Source: Flavobacterium tyrosinilyticum (lineage in GTDB: Bacteria; Bacteroidota; Bacteroidia; Flavobacteriales; Flavobacteriaceae). From it: DNA of 64,000 bases. Below, one piece after another: positions 44,706 through 53,246 of this stretch (the stretch's first letter is position 1; the number at the start of each line of letters is the position of its first letter). Below the pieces are notes generated by a model. That model saw only the letters and a list, made by a program, of their open reading frames with translations, had not been told where the DNA came from and searched no databases. The stretch is taken from positions 750,456-814,455 of the forward strand of contig NZ_JAMOKG010000001.1 of the NCBI RefSeq assembly GCF_023656565.1, written 5' to 3'. The translations under genes were made by a program, and so were the position numbers.

Positions 44706-44807
44706 TTGTCATTTCGACGAAGGAGAAATCCTCGCGAGAAGCTCTACAAAGATTGGCTTTTCGTTACGGAGTTACTTACAGAGATTTCTCCTTCGTCGAA
44801 ATGACAA
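44706..44807. repeat. Long inverted repeat, cgaaggagaaatc family
   Basis: Perfect 25-nt arms lie at 44706-44730 (core tttcgacgaaggagaaatc) and 44783-44807. Partial copies (ccttcgtcgaaatg) occur at about 51810-51835 and 41204-41217. Confidence 0.8.
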
Positions 44808-44833
44808 GATTATGGTTACAATATGAAAAAAAA

Positions 44834-44864
44834 CCTTTGTCAAAGTTTAAAACTTTGACAAAGG
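44834..44864. repeat. Palindrome cctttgtcaaagttt
   Basis: A 31-bp near-perfect palindrome identical in core to 38836-38866. It lies 29 bp past the end of the minus-strand HAD gene and could end its transcript as well. Confidence 0.75.
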
Positions 44865-44892
44865 CCTCTCGTGCAGATTTGGAATTTGAAAT

Positions 44893-45558
44893 TTATTTAT
44901 TGGAATTTAATATTTCAATAATCTTATCTACATTGATTTCACTATAATCATTAATATAAAAATCACATGGTGGAAGCTGTTCTTTGGTATGCGTGCTCAA
45001 AACACCAACCACTTTCATTCCGGCATTCAATCCTGCCGTAATACCCGAAAAAGAATCTTCGAAAACCACACAATCCGACGGAGAAACTCCAACGCGTTCT
45101 GCCGATTTTAGATATACTTCGGGATTTGGTTTATGAAACGTAACGTCTTCTGACGACATCATCGAATCCATTTTTTCGCCGAGTTTCAAAGCGTTTGCAA
45201 TTAAATCTAGATTCGCACGCGGCGCCGATGTGGCAACTGCAGTTTTAAATCCACGAGATTTTAATTCGTTTAAAAAATCCATATAATGCGGAATTGTTTC
45301 GACTTTGTCTTTGTAGATCTCACGGAACATTCCTTCTTTCTCGTCTTCAAGCTTAATCAATTCCTCTCCCTCAATTGGACGTTTGAAGAAATGCGTCATG
45401 ATATAACTATTGTGTTTTCCGTACATATGTTCTTCAAATTCTTCTTGAGTATACGGAACATTATATTTATCGAAAAACTTTTCAAAAGCGATTACATGAT
45501 GCGGATTGGTGTGTGAAATCACGCCGTCCATATCAAAAATTACACATTGTTGGCTCAT
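44893..45558 (-). CDS. HAD-superfamily hydrolase, beta-phosphoglucomutase-like
   Basis: ATG at 45558 gives 221 residues (MSQQCVIFDMDGVISHTNP); the longer frame to 45660 would translate repeat DNA. HAD motifs: FDMDGV (nucleophile D8), ATSAP, KPNPEVYL and VFEDSFSGI. The cap and FEDS motif are of the beta-PGM/sugar-phosphatase subgroup. Substrate not assigned. Confidence 0.85.
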   Translation of the reverse strand: MSQQCVIFDMDGVISHTNPHHVIAFEKFFDKYNVPYTQEEFEEHMYGKHNSYIMTHFFKRPIEGEELIKLEDEKEGMFREIYKDKVETIPHYMDFLNELKSRGFKTAVATSAPRANLDLIANALKLGEKMDSMMSSEDVTFHKPNPEVYLKSAERVGVSPSDCVVFEDSFSGITAGLNAGMKVVGVLSTHTKEQLPPCDFYINDYSEINVDKIIEILNSNK

Positions 45559-45881
45559 AATTTTGTTTTGTTGTTTTAACGGTTGCAAGATAAGTTTTTC
45601 CGCAGAGTTGCGCGGAGGTTTTTCGCAGAGATTCGCTAAGATTTTTTTTGAATCTCGCAAAGTCGCGAAGCCGCAAAGTTTTTTTGTTTCACGCAGATTT
45701 TAAAAAGATTTAAGCAGATAAGCGCAGATTATTTATTTTTAAAAATCTCAAAAATTAAATCTGCTAAAATCTGCCGAATCTGCGTGAAACAAAAATCCTT
45801 TTAATCTTTACAATCTGTGGCTTTAAAAATAAAACTTTACGCCTTTTGGAATTTGGAATTTAAAAAATTGGGATTTGCTTT
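45559..45881. repeat. Gene-free gap with two repeat families
   Basis: About 45590-45680 is a gcagagattcgctaag-type element (related to 14126-14181). Perfect 14-nt arms follow at 45686-45699 and 45777-45790 (gtttcacgcagatt), the same family as 50182-50296. Nothing coding is seen. Confidence 0.7.
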
Positions 45882-47465
45882 CTAGCCGATCCAAATTTTA
45901 CTTTTAACCAACGTCATAGTTTGTCTCAAATGCTGATTGCATGCAATTAGAATAATTAAAACCACTAAACCATAACCAACAATCGTATAAATTTCCATAT
46001 CGGCCAATAAAGTCGATTGTTTAGAGATTGTGCTGAAAATCTTTTTCATGGCCAAAACATTTGCATTATCTGCCGAATATCCTTTGGCAATAAAACTTTG
46101 AGTTGTGCTTGCAATGGTTTGCTGTGCTTCTGGATTTTCGCCAGTAACAAATTGACTTAATTTGAGAAAGTGTTTTTTATTCAAGAAAACCATTGCATTC
46201 TGCATCACGCAAAAGCCAATTGTACTTCCCCAAAAACGTCCTGAAACCCCAACAATTCCTGAAGAAACCGCCATATTTGCCGGAACCGATGATGTGGTAA
46301 ATAAGATGAGCGGAACAAATAAAAATCCAACACCGATTCCTTGCAAAATATAGGGAATGATTATATCGCTCAATGCAATATCTGGCACAAAAAGAAACGT
46401 AAACCAGAAATGGAAAATAGCAATAAGCGTAAAACCAATCATAAAAATAATTTTTGTCGAAACAGATTTCATCAGAAAAAATGCGGCTAAAATAAGTCCG
46501 ATTACGTTTCCTAATCCGTTTATGTACTGAACGCCCGCAACACGAGAAGGATCCCAATTCCAGATTGAAAACATTGCCGAATGACAAAGACTCAGTGTTG
46601 CTCTGCTGATATAGAAAAGGAAAAACAATAAAAATCCTATTCGCAGATTGGCGTATTTTATAACTTCAAAATTAAAACTCGGTCTTTTTACTAAACGTTC
46701 TTTAAAAATGAATAATCCGCCTGTAATGAGCGAAATCATCAAGATTAAAACCATTTCTGAAGACTGTAACCAATATTTTTTCTCAGCATAAACAAAAAAG
46801 TAGGCACCGCAAAGAATCGAAATTAAAACCAAAAAATAACTCATCCAGTCGATTTGATACAACGGAATCTTCTTTGTAATTCGGTGCCCTCTGAAAGTAA
46901 CTAAGATTAAAAAGACGTTTAAAACTTGTAGTCCGCCCGAAACATACAACATATATTTCCAGTCGTAATGATCGAGAAACCACACGGCGATATTCATAAT
47001 AAAAGGCGTAGACAACAACAGCGCGCCGTAGTAAAATGAAAATCCAATAATAATGGCATTTTTAGTATTGAACTGCTCAATAAGCAATTGTCTAATTGTG
47101 ATTACAGGAAGTGCCATTAGGATCCCTTCGGCAACTCTCATCAATAGAAAAACCGAAAAATTGGTAATATAAGCCGATGAAATAATTGTAATTCCAATTA
47201 AGGAATAAACCGCCATCAGGTAATTTTTTGCAGGAAAAAAACTCGAAAATCGGCTTTCTATTAAAATGGTTGCTAGTAGAGTTCCGTACGTAACGCACAT
47301 TGCAAACTGCAAATCTTCTGGCTCAATGTCCAGAAAACTCGCCGCATACGTTACGTTTGACGTATAAACTCCCAATAAAATCATGGAATGCAGCAAACAA
47401 ACGAACAAAATAATAATGATCGCCCATCTTGGAACCCATGATTTAAATATACTTTTATCTTCCAT
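45882..47465 (-). CDS. MFS drug-efflux permease, DHA2 (EmrB-like)
   Basis: ATG at 47465 gives 527 residues with about 14 membrane segments, the size and layout of the DHA2 family. It would move drugs or toxic compounds by proton antiport. HlyD/EmrA-like and TolC-like genes lie directly upstream in the same direction (2 bp and about 1.2 kb), so the three form a tripartite pump. Confidence 0.9.
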   Translation of the reverse strand: MEDKSIFKSWVPRWAIIIILFVCLLHSMILLGVYTSNVTYAASFLDIEPEDLQFAMCVTYGTLLATILIESRFSSFFPAKNYLMAVYSLIGITIISSAYITNFSVFLLMRVAEGILMALPVITIRQLLIEQFNTKNAIIIGFSFYYGALLLSTPFIMNIAVWFLDHYDWKYMLYVSGGLQVLNVFLILVTFRGHRITKKIPLYQIDWMSYFLVLISILCGAYFFVYAEKKYWLQSSEMVLILMISLITGGLFIFKERLVKRPSFNFEVIKYANLRIGFLLFFLFYISRATLSLCHSAMFSIWNWDPSRVAGVQYINGLGNVIGLILAAFFLMKSVSTKIIFMIGFTLIAIFHFWFTFLFVPDIALSDIIIPYILQGIGVGFLFVPLILFTTSSVPANMAVSSGIVGVSGRFWGSTIGFCVMQNAMVFLNKKHFLKLSQFVTGENPEAQQTIASTTQSFIAKGYSADNANVLAMKKIFSTISKQSTLLADMEIYTIVGYGLVVLIILIACNQHLRQTMTLVKSKIWIG

Positions 47466-47466
47466 T

Positions 47467-48519
47467 TTATTTGTGTGCAGCAACAACCGTAATGTTCATT
47501 CCCGCTCTTAAAAAATCGGTTTGTTTGTCTTGTTCTTTTAACTGAATTCTAACTGGAATTCTCTGTTCAATTTTTACGAAGTTTCCTGTCGCATTATCTG
47601 GAGGAAGCAACGAGAATCTCGCACCACTCGCAGGCGATAACGAAGCAATTGTTCCCACAAAAACTTTGTCGCTTATTGCATCTGCTTTGATTTCCACTTC
47701 TTGCCCAACCGTTAAATATTGCAGTTGAGTTTCTTTAAAGTTCGCTGTAATCCATTTTTCTTTACTTACAATAGAAAGCAAAGATTGTCCTTCTTTTACC
47801 ATTTGTCCTGGCTGTAAAGTTCTTTTTCCGATCCATCCATCATAAGGCGCTGTGATTACAGTGTACGAAAGAAATAGTGCCGCATTATCTGCAACAGCTT
47901 GTTTTGAAGCAATATTCGTTTGCGTTGTTGGAACGTTCGCTTCAGCAACAGAAGTACTTAAAGTAGCCGAATGAATTCTGTTTTTCATTTCCTGAAAATG
48001 TGCTTGCGCCGATTCGTAATCTGCTTTAACTTTTTCTAATTGCTGAGAAGTTGCTGCTTCTTCGCTCACCAAAGCTTTATATCTTTCATATTCTAGTTTG
48101 GTTTTCCAAAGATTTGATTTTGCAGCTTCTAATTGCGATTCGTTAATTGCCGTTGCACTTGCTGTATTAATGGCATTTTTTTGAGCCACAACGCTATTTT
48201 GTTGCGCATTTTGAACATCGGCAAGAGCCACATTCAATTTCGATTTATATTCTCTATTATCGATCACAACCAAAGTATCTCCTTTATGCACAAATTGATT
48301 TTCGTCAAAACGAACTTCCTGCACATATCCTGTAATTCTCGACATAATTGGTGTAACATATTGTTCTACCTGCGCGTCATTGGTTTCTTCATGGTTTCGG
48401 TTAAACACATAAAACCAAATTCCTAAAATAACCCCGCTTATTACCAGCGTACACGCAATAATTGTTATTAGTATATGAAACGTTTTATTTCTCTTAGTTT
48501 CATTTTTTATCTTAACCAT
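47467..48519 (-). CDS. HlyD/EmrA-family periplasmic adaptor
   Basis: The 350-residue protein has an N-terminal membrane anchor (about 12-35), a biotinyl-lipoyl-like domain (TPIMSRITGYVQEVRFDENQFVHKGDTLVVID, about 51-82), a long coiled coil (about 95-205) and a barrel-sandwich domain after ITAPYDGWIGKRTLQPGQMVKEG. It joins the inner pump to the outer-membrane channel. The MFS start codon follows 1 bp after its stop. Confidence 0.92.
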   Translation of the reverse strand: MVKIKNETKRNKTFHILITIIACTLVISGVILGIWFYVFNRNHEETNDAQVEQYVTPIMSRITGYVQEVRFDENQFVHKGDTLVVIDNREYKSKLNVALADVQNAQQNSVVAQKNAINTASATAINESQLEAAKSNLWKTKLEYERYKALVSEEAATSQQLEKVKADYESAQAHFQEMKNRIHSATLSTSVAEANVPTTQTNIASKQAVADNAALFLSYTVITAPYDGWIGKRTLQPGQMVKEGQSLLSIVSKEKWITANFKETQLQYLTVGQEVEIKADAISDKVFVGTIASLSPASGARFSLLPPDNATGNFVKIEQRIPVRIQLKEQDKQTDFLRAGMNITVVAAHK

Positions 48520-48654
48520 CTTTTTTATCTCTTTATCTTAGTTCTTTCTTTTAAGTCTTCTATCAAGTCTTTTCTCTTGCTTCTAAAATTCTCCGCATTA
48601 AGTCTTTCCTCTTGCTTCTTCCCTCTAAGGCTTTAGCCTAATCTTTATCAGCAT

Positions 48655-50010
48655 TTAGCTCTGAGGCATGATCCCAGCCGTATGCATCATTTCATAATGT
48701 TTCAAAACAGCATCCAATCGAGTAGAGATTTTGTTGTATTTTGCCTGAAGCAACGCATTATCAGCATCGACCATTTCGGTAATTAAAACCAATTGGTTTA
48801 AGTATTTCAGCTTTACAATTCGGTAGTTTTCTTCAGCTAAATCTAAAGCTTTGTCAACCACGACAAATTTTTCTAGGATTTCCTGATACTGTGTATGTTC
48901 TTTGTATAACTGATCTTGAATTTCTTCTTTTATAATTTCAGTCTGCATTTTCTGCATATCAATTTTAGTACTCGCTTTTGCCACTTTCGTCTTGTTTTTA
49001 TACAAAGCCGAAAGATCAAAACGCGCCTCGATTCCCACCTGTCCTAAAGTGTACAAATACGGATTTGGCGGAAAGAATTTGTAGTTTGGATAATAAAAGC
49101 CATAATTCCCGAAGAAGTTTACGCTAGGCAGATAATTCCCTTTTACCAATTGCATTTCAGTTTTGCTGATGTCTAATTCCTGACTTGCAATTCGCATTTC
49201 TTCATTCTGCATCGCTTTATTCAGATAAAAATCATACGGATCTAAACCATTCATTTCGTCCAGACTTGCAGTCGTGTCGATTGAAATTTCTTCGTTTTCC
49301 TGAATCTGAATTAAAGTCTTCAGATCGTGAAGCGCAATTTTAATGTTTTTGGAGTTTGTAAGCGCGTTCAACTCACGATCTGAAAGCTGTAATTCGGCAC
49401 GTATAACCTCATTTTTAGTTACCGTTCCGTGTTTTTGAAGCGATTGCACTTCTTTTAATCGGCTTTTTTCTTCTTTGATGTTTTCTTCAAAAATCTTTTG
49501 AAGTTCCATCATTTTATAAATCGCCAGATAGTTTGCAACAACTTCCAGTTCAATATCATTTTCTGTTTTTTCCGATTTTATTTTTGCAATTTCGTTTTCC
49601 TGATTCGCAATTTTTATTGCGTTATTAATCTTGTTTCCAACGTAAATTGGCATTTTAAAAGTTGAATTGACCTCATAGATCTCAGGAATTGCTTTCGTAA
49701 CTTCTTTTCCGTTTAAGAAACCATCTCCTTTAAATTCTGTAATGTTGGTAATTCTGGAGTACATTCCGTTCAGTTGTACATCCGGTAATCTAAGTTCTTT
49801 TCTTTCTTTGATGTTTTGCTCAGCGAGCGTAATCTCCAGTTGAGATTTAAGGATTTTTTTGTTGTTTTCCTTCGCCAGTTTCATCGCTTCTTGTAAAGAA
49901 ACCGTATGAACTTCCTGAGCTTGTAAACTACTGAATACTAATACCATTAGTAAAATCAATAAGCTTCTGGGAAAACAATCTTCTTTAGAGTTTGTTTTTG
50001 TAAGGAACAT
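48655..50010 (-). CDS. TolC-family outer-membrane efflux protein
   Basis: The 451-residue protein has a signal peptide (about 10-32) and two TolC repeats: SLQEAMKLAKENNKKILKSQLEITLAEQNIKERK near the N terminus, and a second around DPYDFYLNKAMQNEEMRIASQELDISKTEMQLVKG. It is the first gene of the efflux unit (tolC, hlyD, MFS). Confidence 0.9.
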   Translation of the reverse strand: MFLTKTNSKEDCFPRSLLILLMVLVFSSLQAQEVHTVSLQEAMKLAKENNKKILKSQLEITLAEQNIKERKELRLPDVQLNGMYSRITNITEFKGDGFLNGKEVTKAIPEIYEVNSTFKMPIYVGNKINNAIKIANQENEIAKIKSEKTENDIELEVVANYLAIYKMMELQKIFEENIKEEKSRLKEVQSLQKHGTVTKNEVIRAELQLSDRELNALTNSKNIKIALHDLKTLIQIQENEEISIDTTASLDEMNGLDPYDFYLNKAMQNEEMRIASQELDISKTEMQLVKGNYLPSVNFFGNYGFYYPNYKFFPPNPYLYTLGQVGIEARFDLSALYKNKTKVAKASTKIDMQKMQTEIIKEEIQDQLYKEHTQYQEILEKFVVVDKALDLAEENYRIVKLKYLNQLVLITEMVDADNALLQAKYNKISTRLDAVLKHYEMMHTAGIMPQS

Positions 50011-50181
50011 GAATATTTGAATAATTTATGCTGCAAAGTTCCTTCATTTTTTGCTTGGCGGAAGATTATAAAAAGCCAACAACATATTCATTTCGGACAA
50101 ATGTTAAAATTCTATTTTCCGAAAACGTTATATTAAATGACTGAAAAACAATTTATTACAAAATAGATTTGGATTGTGATA

Positions 50182-50296
50182 TTTCACGCAGATTTTAATA
50201 GATTTAAACAGATATGCGCAGATTTTTATTTTTTACAATCGTAGAATCAAACAATTATCTGCAAAATCTACTCAAATCAGCCAAATCTGCGTGAAA
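50182..50296. repeat. Intergenic inverted repeat, cacgcagatt family
   Basis: Perfect 14-nt arms (tttcacgcagattt at 50182-50195 and its inverse at 50283-50296) lie between tolC and the AraC gene. The same family is at 45686-45790. Confidence 0.7.
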
Positions 50297-50302
50297 CAAA
50301 AA

Positions 50303-51127
50303 CTATTTACCTCGTTCTAAAATCTCCTCACCATTTAAATAATCAGAAGGTCTTTGTCCTAAAATCTTAAAAAAAGTATTACTGAAAGTCGGAACACTAT
50401 TATACCCAACTTCTAGAGCTACCTCTTTTACCGAAAGTTTTCTTTCTAATAAAAGTTCGATCGCTTTGAGGATTCTTCGAATGGTATAATATTGAATAAA
50501 AGACATCTTGAGATCTTTTTGAAATAAGCGATACAAAGAGCGTTCGCTAAAGCCAAATTCATGTGCTACATCTGCAAAGAGAATCGTTTCTCCCAAATTA
50601 TTTTCGATATGTCGAAGAATTTTTCCTAATCGTTTATCTTTAGGCTGAGGAAGTTCTAAAGGCAAATTCGTATGACATATCTGCGGAAGAATCGCTTTTA
50701 TGGCTTTTGCAATCACAAAACTTGGACTTCCTTTTTTCAAATCGCCGTTCCACTGATTGGTAAACATCATCATTTGAAGCAGTAGATTATTCACTGGATA
50801 AATACCTTCGCTTTTATAGAAATCATCCTCATCTTTTTCAACCGGAAAATACAAATTTCGCATCATCACATGTTCCGACTTGGGCTCGATACTATGCTCT
50901 ACTCCCGCGGGAATCCAAATAAAATGTCTTGCAGGCAAAAAATATGATTTCGTTTCAGTTGTCACAAAAACCACATCACCTTCTGCATACAGCATCTGAG
51001 CTTTGTTGTGTTTATGTGTAGGAACCAGTAATTCACCCATTATATCATGATGACAATAAATGCTTTTCTTATCGGCATCTACTCTCTTGATGTAATATTT
51101 GTCTACTTTAAAAGGGGATTGTTCCAT
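50303..51127 (-). CDS. AraC-family transcriptional regulator
   Basis: The 274-residue protein has a cupin-like N-terminal ligand domain (HKHNKAQMLYAEGDVVFVTTETKSYFLPARHFIWIPAGVEHSI) and a C-terminal double helix-turn-helix (GFSERSLYRLFQKDLKMS and LSVKEVALEVGYNSVPTFSNTFFKILGQRPSDYL). It lies upstream of tolC on the same strand, so it probably controls the efflux operon in response to the exported compound. Confidence 0.9.
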   Translation of the reverse strand: MEQSPFKVDKYYIKRVDADKKSIYCHHDIMGELLVPTHKHNKAQMLYAEGDVVFVTTETKSYFLPARHFIWIPAGVEHSIEPKSEHVMMRNLYFPVEKDEDDFYKSEGIYPVNNLLLQMMMFTNQWNGDLKKGSPSFVIAKAIKAILPQICHTNLPLELPQPKDKRLGKILRHIENNLGETILFADVAHEFGFSERSLYRLFQKDLKMSFIQYYTIRRILKAIELLLERKLSVKEVALEVGYNSVPTFSNTFFKILGQRPSDYLNGEEILERGK

Positions 51128-51145
51128 GTTATAAAGATAATAGAA

Positions 51146-51300
51146 TTTTAACCGCTAAGAGCGCTAAGATTTCTTCTAAGATTACGTTTACAAACGCAAA
51201 GTTCGCAAAGCTATATGATATAGCTTTGCGAACTACTATAAATCTCGTTAAAAAAACCTTGGGTACTTTGCGTAAACCTTTGCGCTCTTTGCGGTTAAAT
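51146..51300. repeat. Nested accgcaaag-family repeat
   Basis: Outer copies lie at about 51146-51180 and 51265-51300 in inverse orientation. Inside is a perfect 15-bp palindrome, gttcgcaaagctata at 51201-51215 with 51219-51233. Confidence 0.75.
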
Positions 51301-51321
51301 TTCATAAACTGTATAAAAACA

Positions 51322-51350
51322 AAAAAGCTTCTCATTAAGAGAAGCTTTTT
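51322..51350 (-). terminator. Terminator of tRNA-Asp copy 1
   Basis: The perfect 12-bp stem aaaaagcttctc (51322-51333 with 51339-51350) has a T-run on the minus strand just downstream of the tRNA. Confidence 0.85.
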
Positions 51351-51361
51351 ACAAACTTAGG

Positions 51362-51435
51362 CGGTCTGGACGGGACTCGAACCCGCGACCCCATGCGTGA
51401 CAGGCATGTATTCTAACCAACTGAACTACCAAACC
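51362..51435 (-). tRNA. tRNA-Asp (anticodon GTC), copy 1
   Basis: The 74-nt gene folds with acceptor GGTTTGG/CCAGACC (one G-T pair), anticodon arm CATGCCTGTCACGCATG with GTC, and T loop GGTTCGAGTCC. CCA is not encoded. A promoter TTG (51482-51480), 19 bp, TATTTTTG (51460-51453) lies upstream on the minus strand. Confidence 0.95.
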
Positions 51436-52159
51436 CTGCGTTATTGTGGGTGCAAAAATACAACAGAATTTCGTTTCTGCAAGCGTTTTTTCAAATAAAA
51501 TTTAGACATTTTTTTAATTGGTTAAAATCCAATATTTTAAAAATTCAAGTTTTAATCAAAAAGCAGGAATTTTCTTTTACTTAACCGCAAAGAGCGCTAA
51601 GATTTACGCAAAGTCCCCAATTTTTCATTCACACAACCTGTGGTTTCAAACACTCATTTTTAAACATAGCCCGTGGTTTCAACTACGGGAGACGTATTTA
51701 TATACATTGTGTTCCCGTGGTTGAAACCACGGGCTATGTTTTTATATAATGAATGGAAAATCTTTATATAATTACTTGCGGAAATTGCTTCGCCTATTCG
51801 CTATCGCTCGAGTCTCCTTCGTCGAAATGCAAACTGTTACGTTAAAGTTGAGATTAAGCAAAAAAAAACGCAAAACTTTCTCAATTGTAAGCTTTGCGAA
51901 CTTTGCATTCTTTAGAAAATATCTTTGCGGACTTTGCGTAAAATCTTAGCGCTCTTTGCGGTAAAATTTTCATCGTATGTAAGCAAAACCAAAAGTGTCT
52001 TAAATCAAAAAAGCCATCCACAAAAGTGGAAAGCTTTTCATTGGTCTAACTACTAAACCAGCTACGAGTTACAAAGTCGTAGCAAAACAACACAACTAAT
52101 CTTAGATACCGTATTTGGGCAAAAAAGCCTTTCTGTTAAGAAAGGCTTCCCCAATATTG
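51436..52159. repeat. Gene-free repeat stack between the two tRNA-Asp genes
   Basis: Outer inverted accgcaaagagcgctaag arms at about 51582-51615 and 51929-51968 enclose a second family with perfect 21-nt arms at 51662-51682 and 51721-51741 (agcccgtggtttcaa) and a cctTcgtcgaaatg-type fragment at about 51810-51835. At about 52010-52085 there is a hairpin with some tRNA-like look (ggtctaactactaaacc; gctacga/tcgtagc). Two frames here (51518-51724, 51749-51949) are repeat DNA, not genes. Confidence 0.75.
52125..52150 (-). terminator. Terminator of tRNA-Asp copy 2
   Basis: The 10-bp stem aagcctttct/agaaaggctt (52125-52134 with 52139-52148) has its T-run on the minus strand. Confidence 0.8.
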
Positions 52160-52233
52160 CGGTCTGGACGGGACTCGAACCCGCGACCCCATGCGTGACA
52201 GGCATGTATTCTAACCAACTGAACTACCAAACC
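52160..52233 (-). tRNA. tRNA-Asp (anticodon GTC), copy 2
   Basis: Identical over the 74-nt gene to copy 1 as far as I can read. The promoter TTG (52281-52279), 19 bp, TATCTTTG (52259-52252) lies upstream. The flank acagaatttcgtttctgcaa is also shared, so the promoter was duplicated with the gene. Confidence 0.95.
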
Positions 52234-52319
52234 TCTGCGTTATTGCGGTTGCAAAGATAGAACAGAATTTCGTTTCTGCAAGCGTTTTTGTAAAAAAAAT
52301 GAAATAAATTTTCAAATCT

Positions 52320-53246
52320 TTATCCAAAGTTTTGTTTTTCAACTAAATATGTAGTCAATATTTTTTCAAAATTATCGCCCACATTTACCGAAACGTACTT
52401 AATTTGGTTCTTTGCACAGGTTAAAGCCAAGTTTTTAAAGTAGGCTTCTACCCTTTTTTCATATTCTTCTTTTACATTGTCAGCAAAAATTGAAACCTCT
52501 TCTCCTGATTCTAAGTCGATAAACTTTCTTGGCGTGTTATCAAAATCAAATTTCAATTCGGTTTCATTATCAACTACATGAAATAAAACTACTTTGTGCT
52601 TATTGTGTTTTAGATGTTGCAGTGCGTTGAATAATTTCTCATCATCTTCGGTCTGAAACATATCGGTAAACAAAATAATCATAGAACGGCGATGCATTTT
52701 CTCTGCAATCTGATGCAGATAGGTAATCGTATCGGTCGTTTTTTTGACTTTTGGCTGAACCAATAATTCTTCCAGTTTATTCAAAAGCATTCTATGGTGA
52801 CGATCGCTTCCTTTTTCCGGTGCGTAATATTCGTATTTGTCCGAGAAAACGCTCAAACCAACGGCATCACGCTGTTTCTTTAAAATATTCATTAAAACAG
52901 CCGAAGCCAAAACTGCAAAACCGATTTTCTTTTCGTAAAAAGGCTGATTTGATTTGAGCTCAGGATAATGCATTGATGACGAATTATCTACAATCAAATG
53001 ACAGCGTAAATTGGTTTCTTCCTCAAAACGTTTCGTGTACAAACGATCCGTTTTAGCAAACAATTTCCAATCGATATGTTTGGTGCTTTCGCCTGCATTG
53101 TAGACTTTATGTTCTGCAAATTCAGCCGAAAATCCATGAAACGGACTCTTGTGCATTCCCGATATAAAACCTTCCACAACCTGATTGGCCAGCATTTCAA
53201 GATGCTGAAAACTGGAGACTTTCTCTATTTCCGATTCGATTTTCAT
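52320..53246 (-). CDS. DUF58 domain protein
   Basis: The 308-residue protein shows the DUF58 signature AGESTKHIDWKLFAKTDRLYTKRFEEE (about 51-77) and a vWA-like fold with DNSSSM and FTDMF. DUF58 proteins often accompany MoxR ATPases and metal-ion-dependent chaperone systems; no MoxR gene is beside it here. Its start overlaps the stop of the aminopeptidase gene by 4 nt. Confidence 0.87.
   Translation of the reverse strand: MKIESEIEKVSSFQHLEMLANQVVEGFISGMHKSPFHGFSAEFAEHKVYNAGESTKHIDWKLFAKTDRLYTKRFEEETNLRCHLIVDNSSSMHYPELKSNQPFYEKKIGFAVLASAVLMNILKKQRDAVGLSVFSDKYEYYAPEKGSDRHHRMLLNKLEELLVQPKVKKTTDTITYLHQIAEKMHRRSMIILFTDMFQTEDDEKLFNALQHLKHNKHKVVLFHVVDNETELKFDFDNTPRKFIDLESGEEVSIFADNVKEEYEKRVEAYFKNLALTCAKNQIKYVSVNVGDNFEKILTTYLVEKQNFG

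Noticed and set aside
44641..44947. Short plus-strand frames after the metallopeptidase gene
   Set aside because: They translate the 25-bp inverted repeat and the antisense of the HAD gene.
51518..51949. Two short plus-strand frames between the tRNA-Asp genes
   Set aside because: They are translations of palindromic repeat DNA (accgcaaag and agcccgtgg families).
52010..52085. Third, decayed tRNA between the tRNA-Asp genes
   Set aside because: One stem-loop and a D-arm-like stretch are present, but no acceptor stem or T loop can be drawn.
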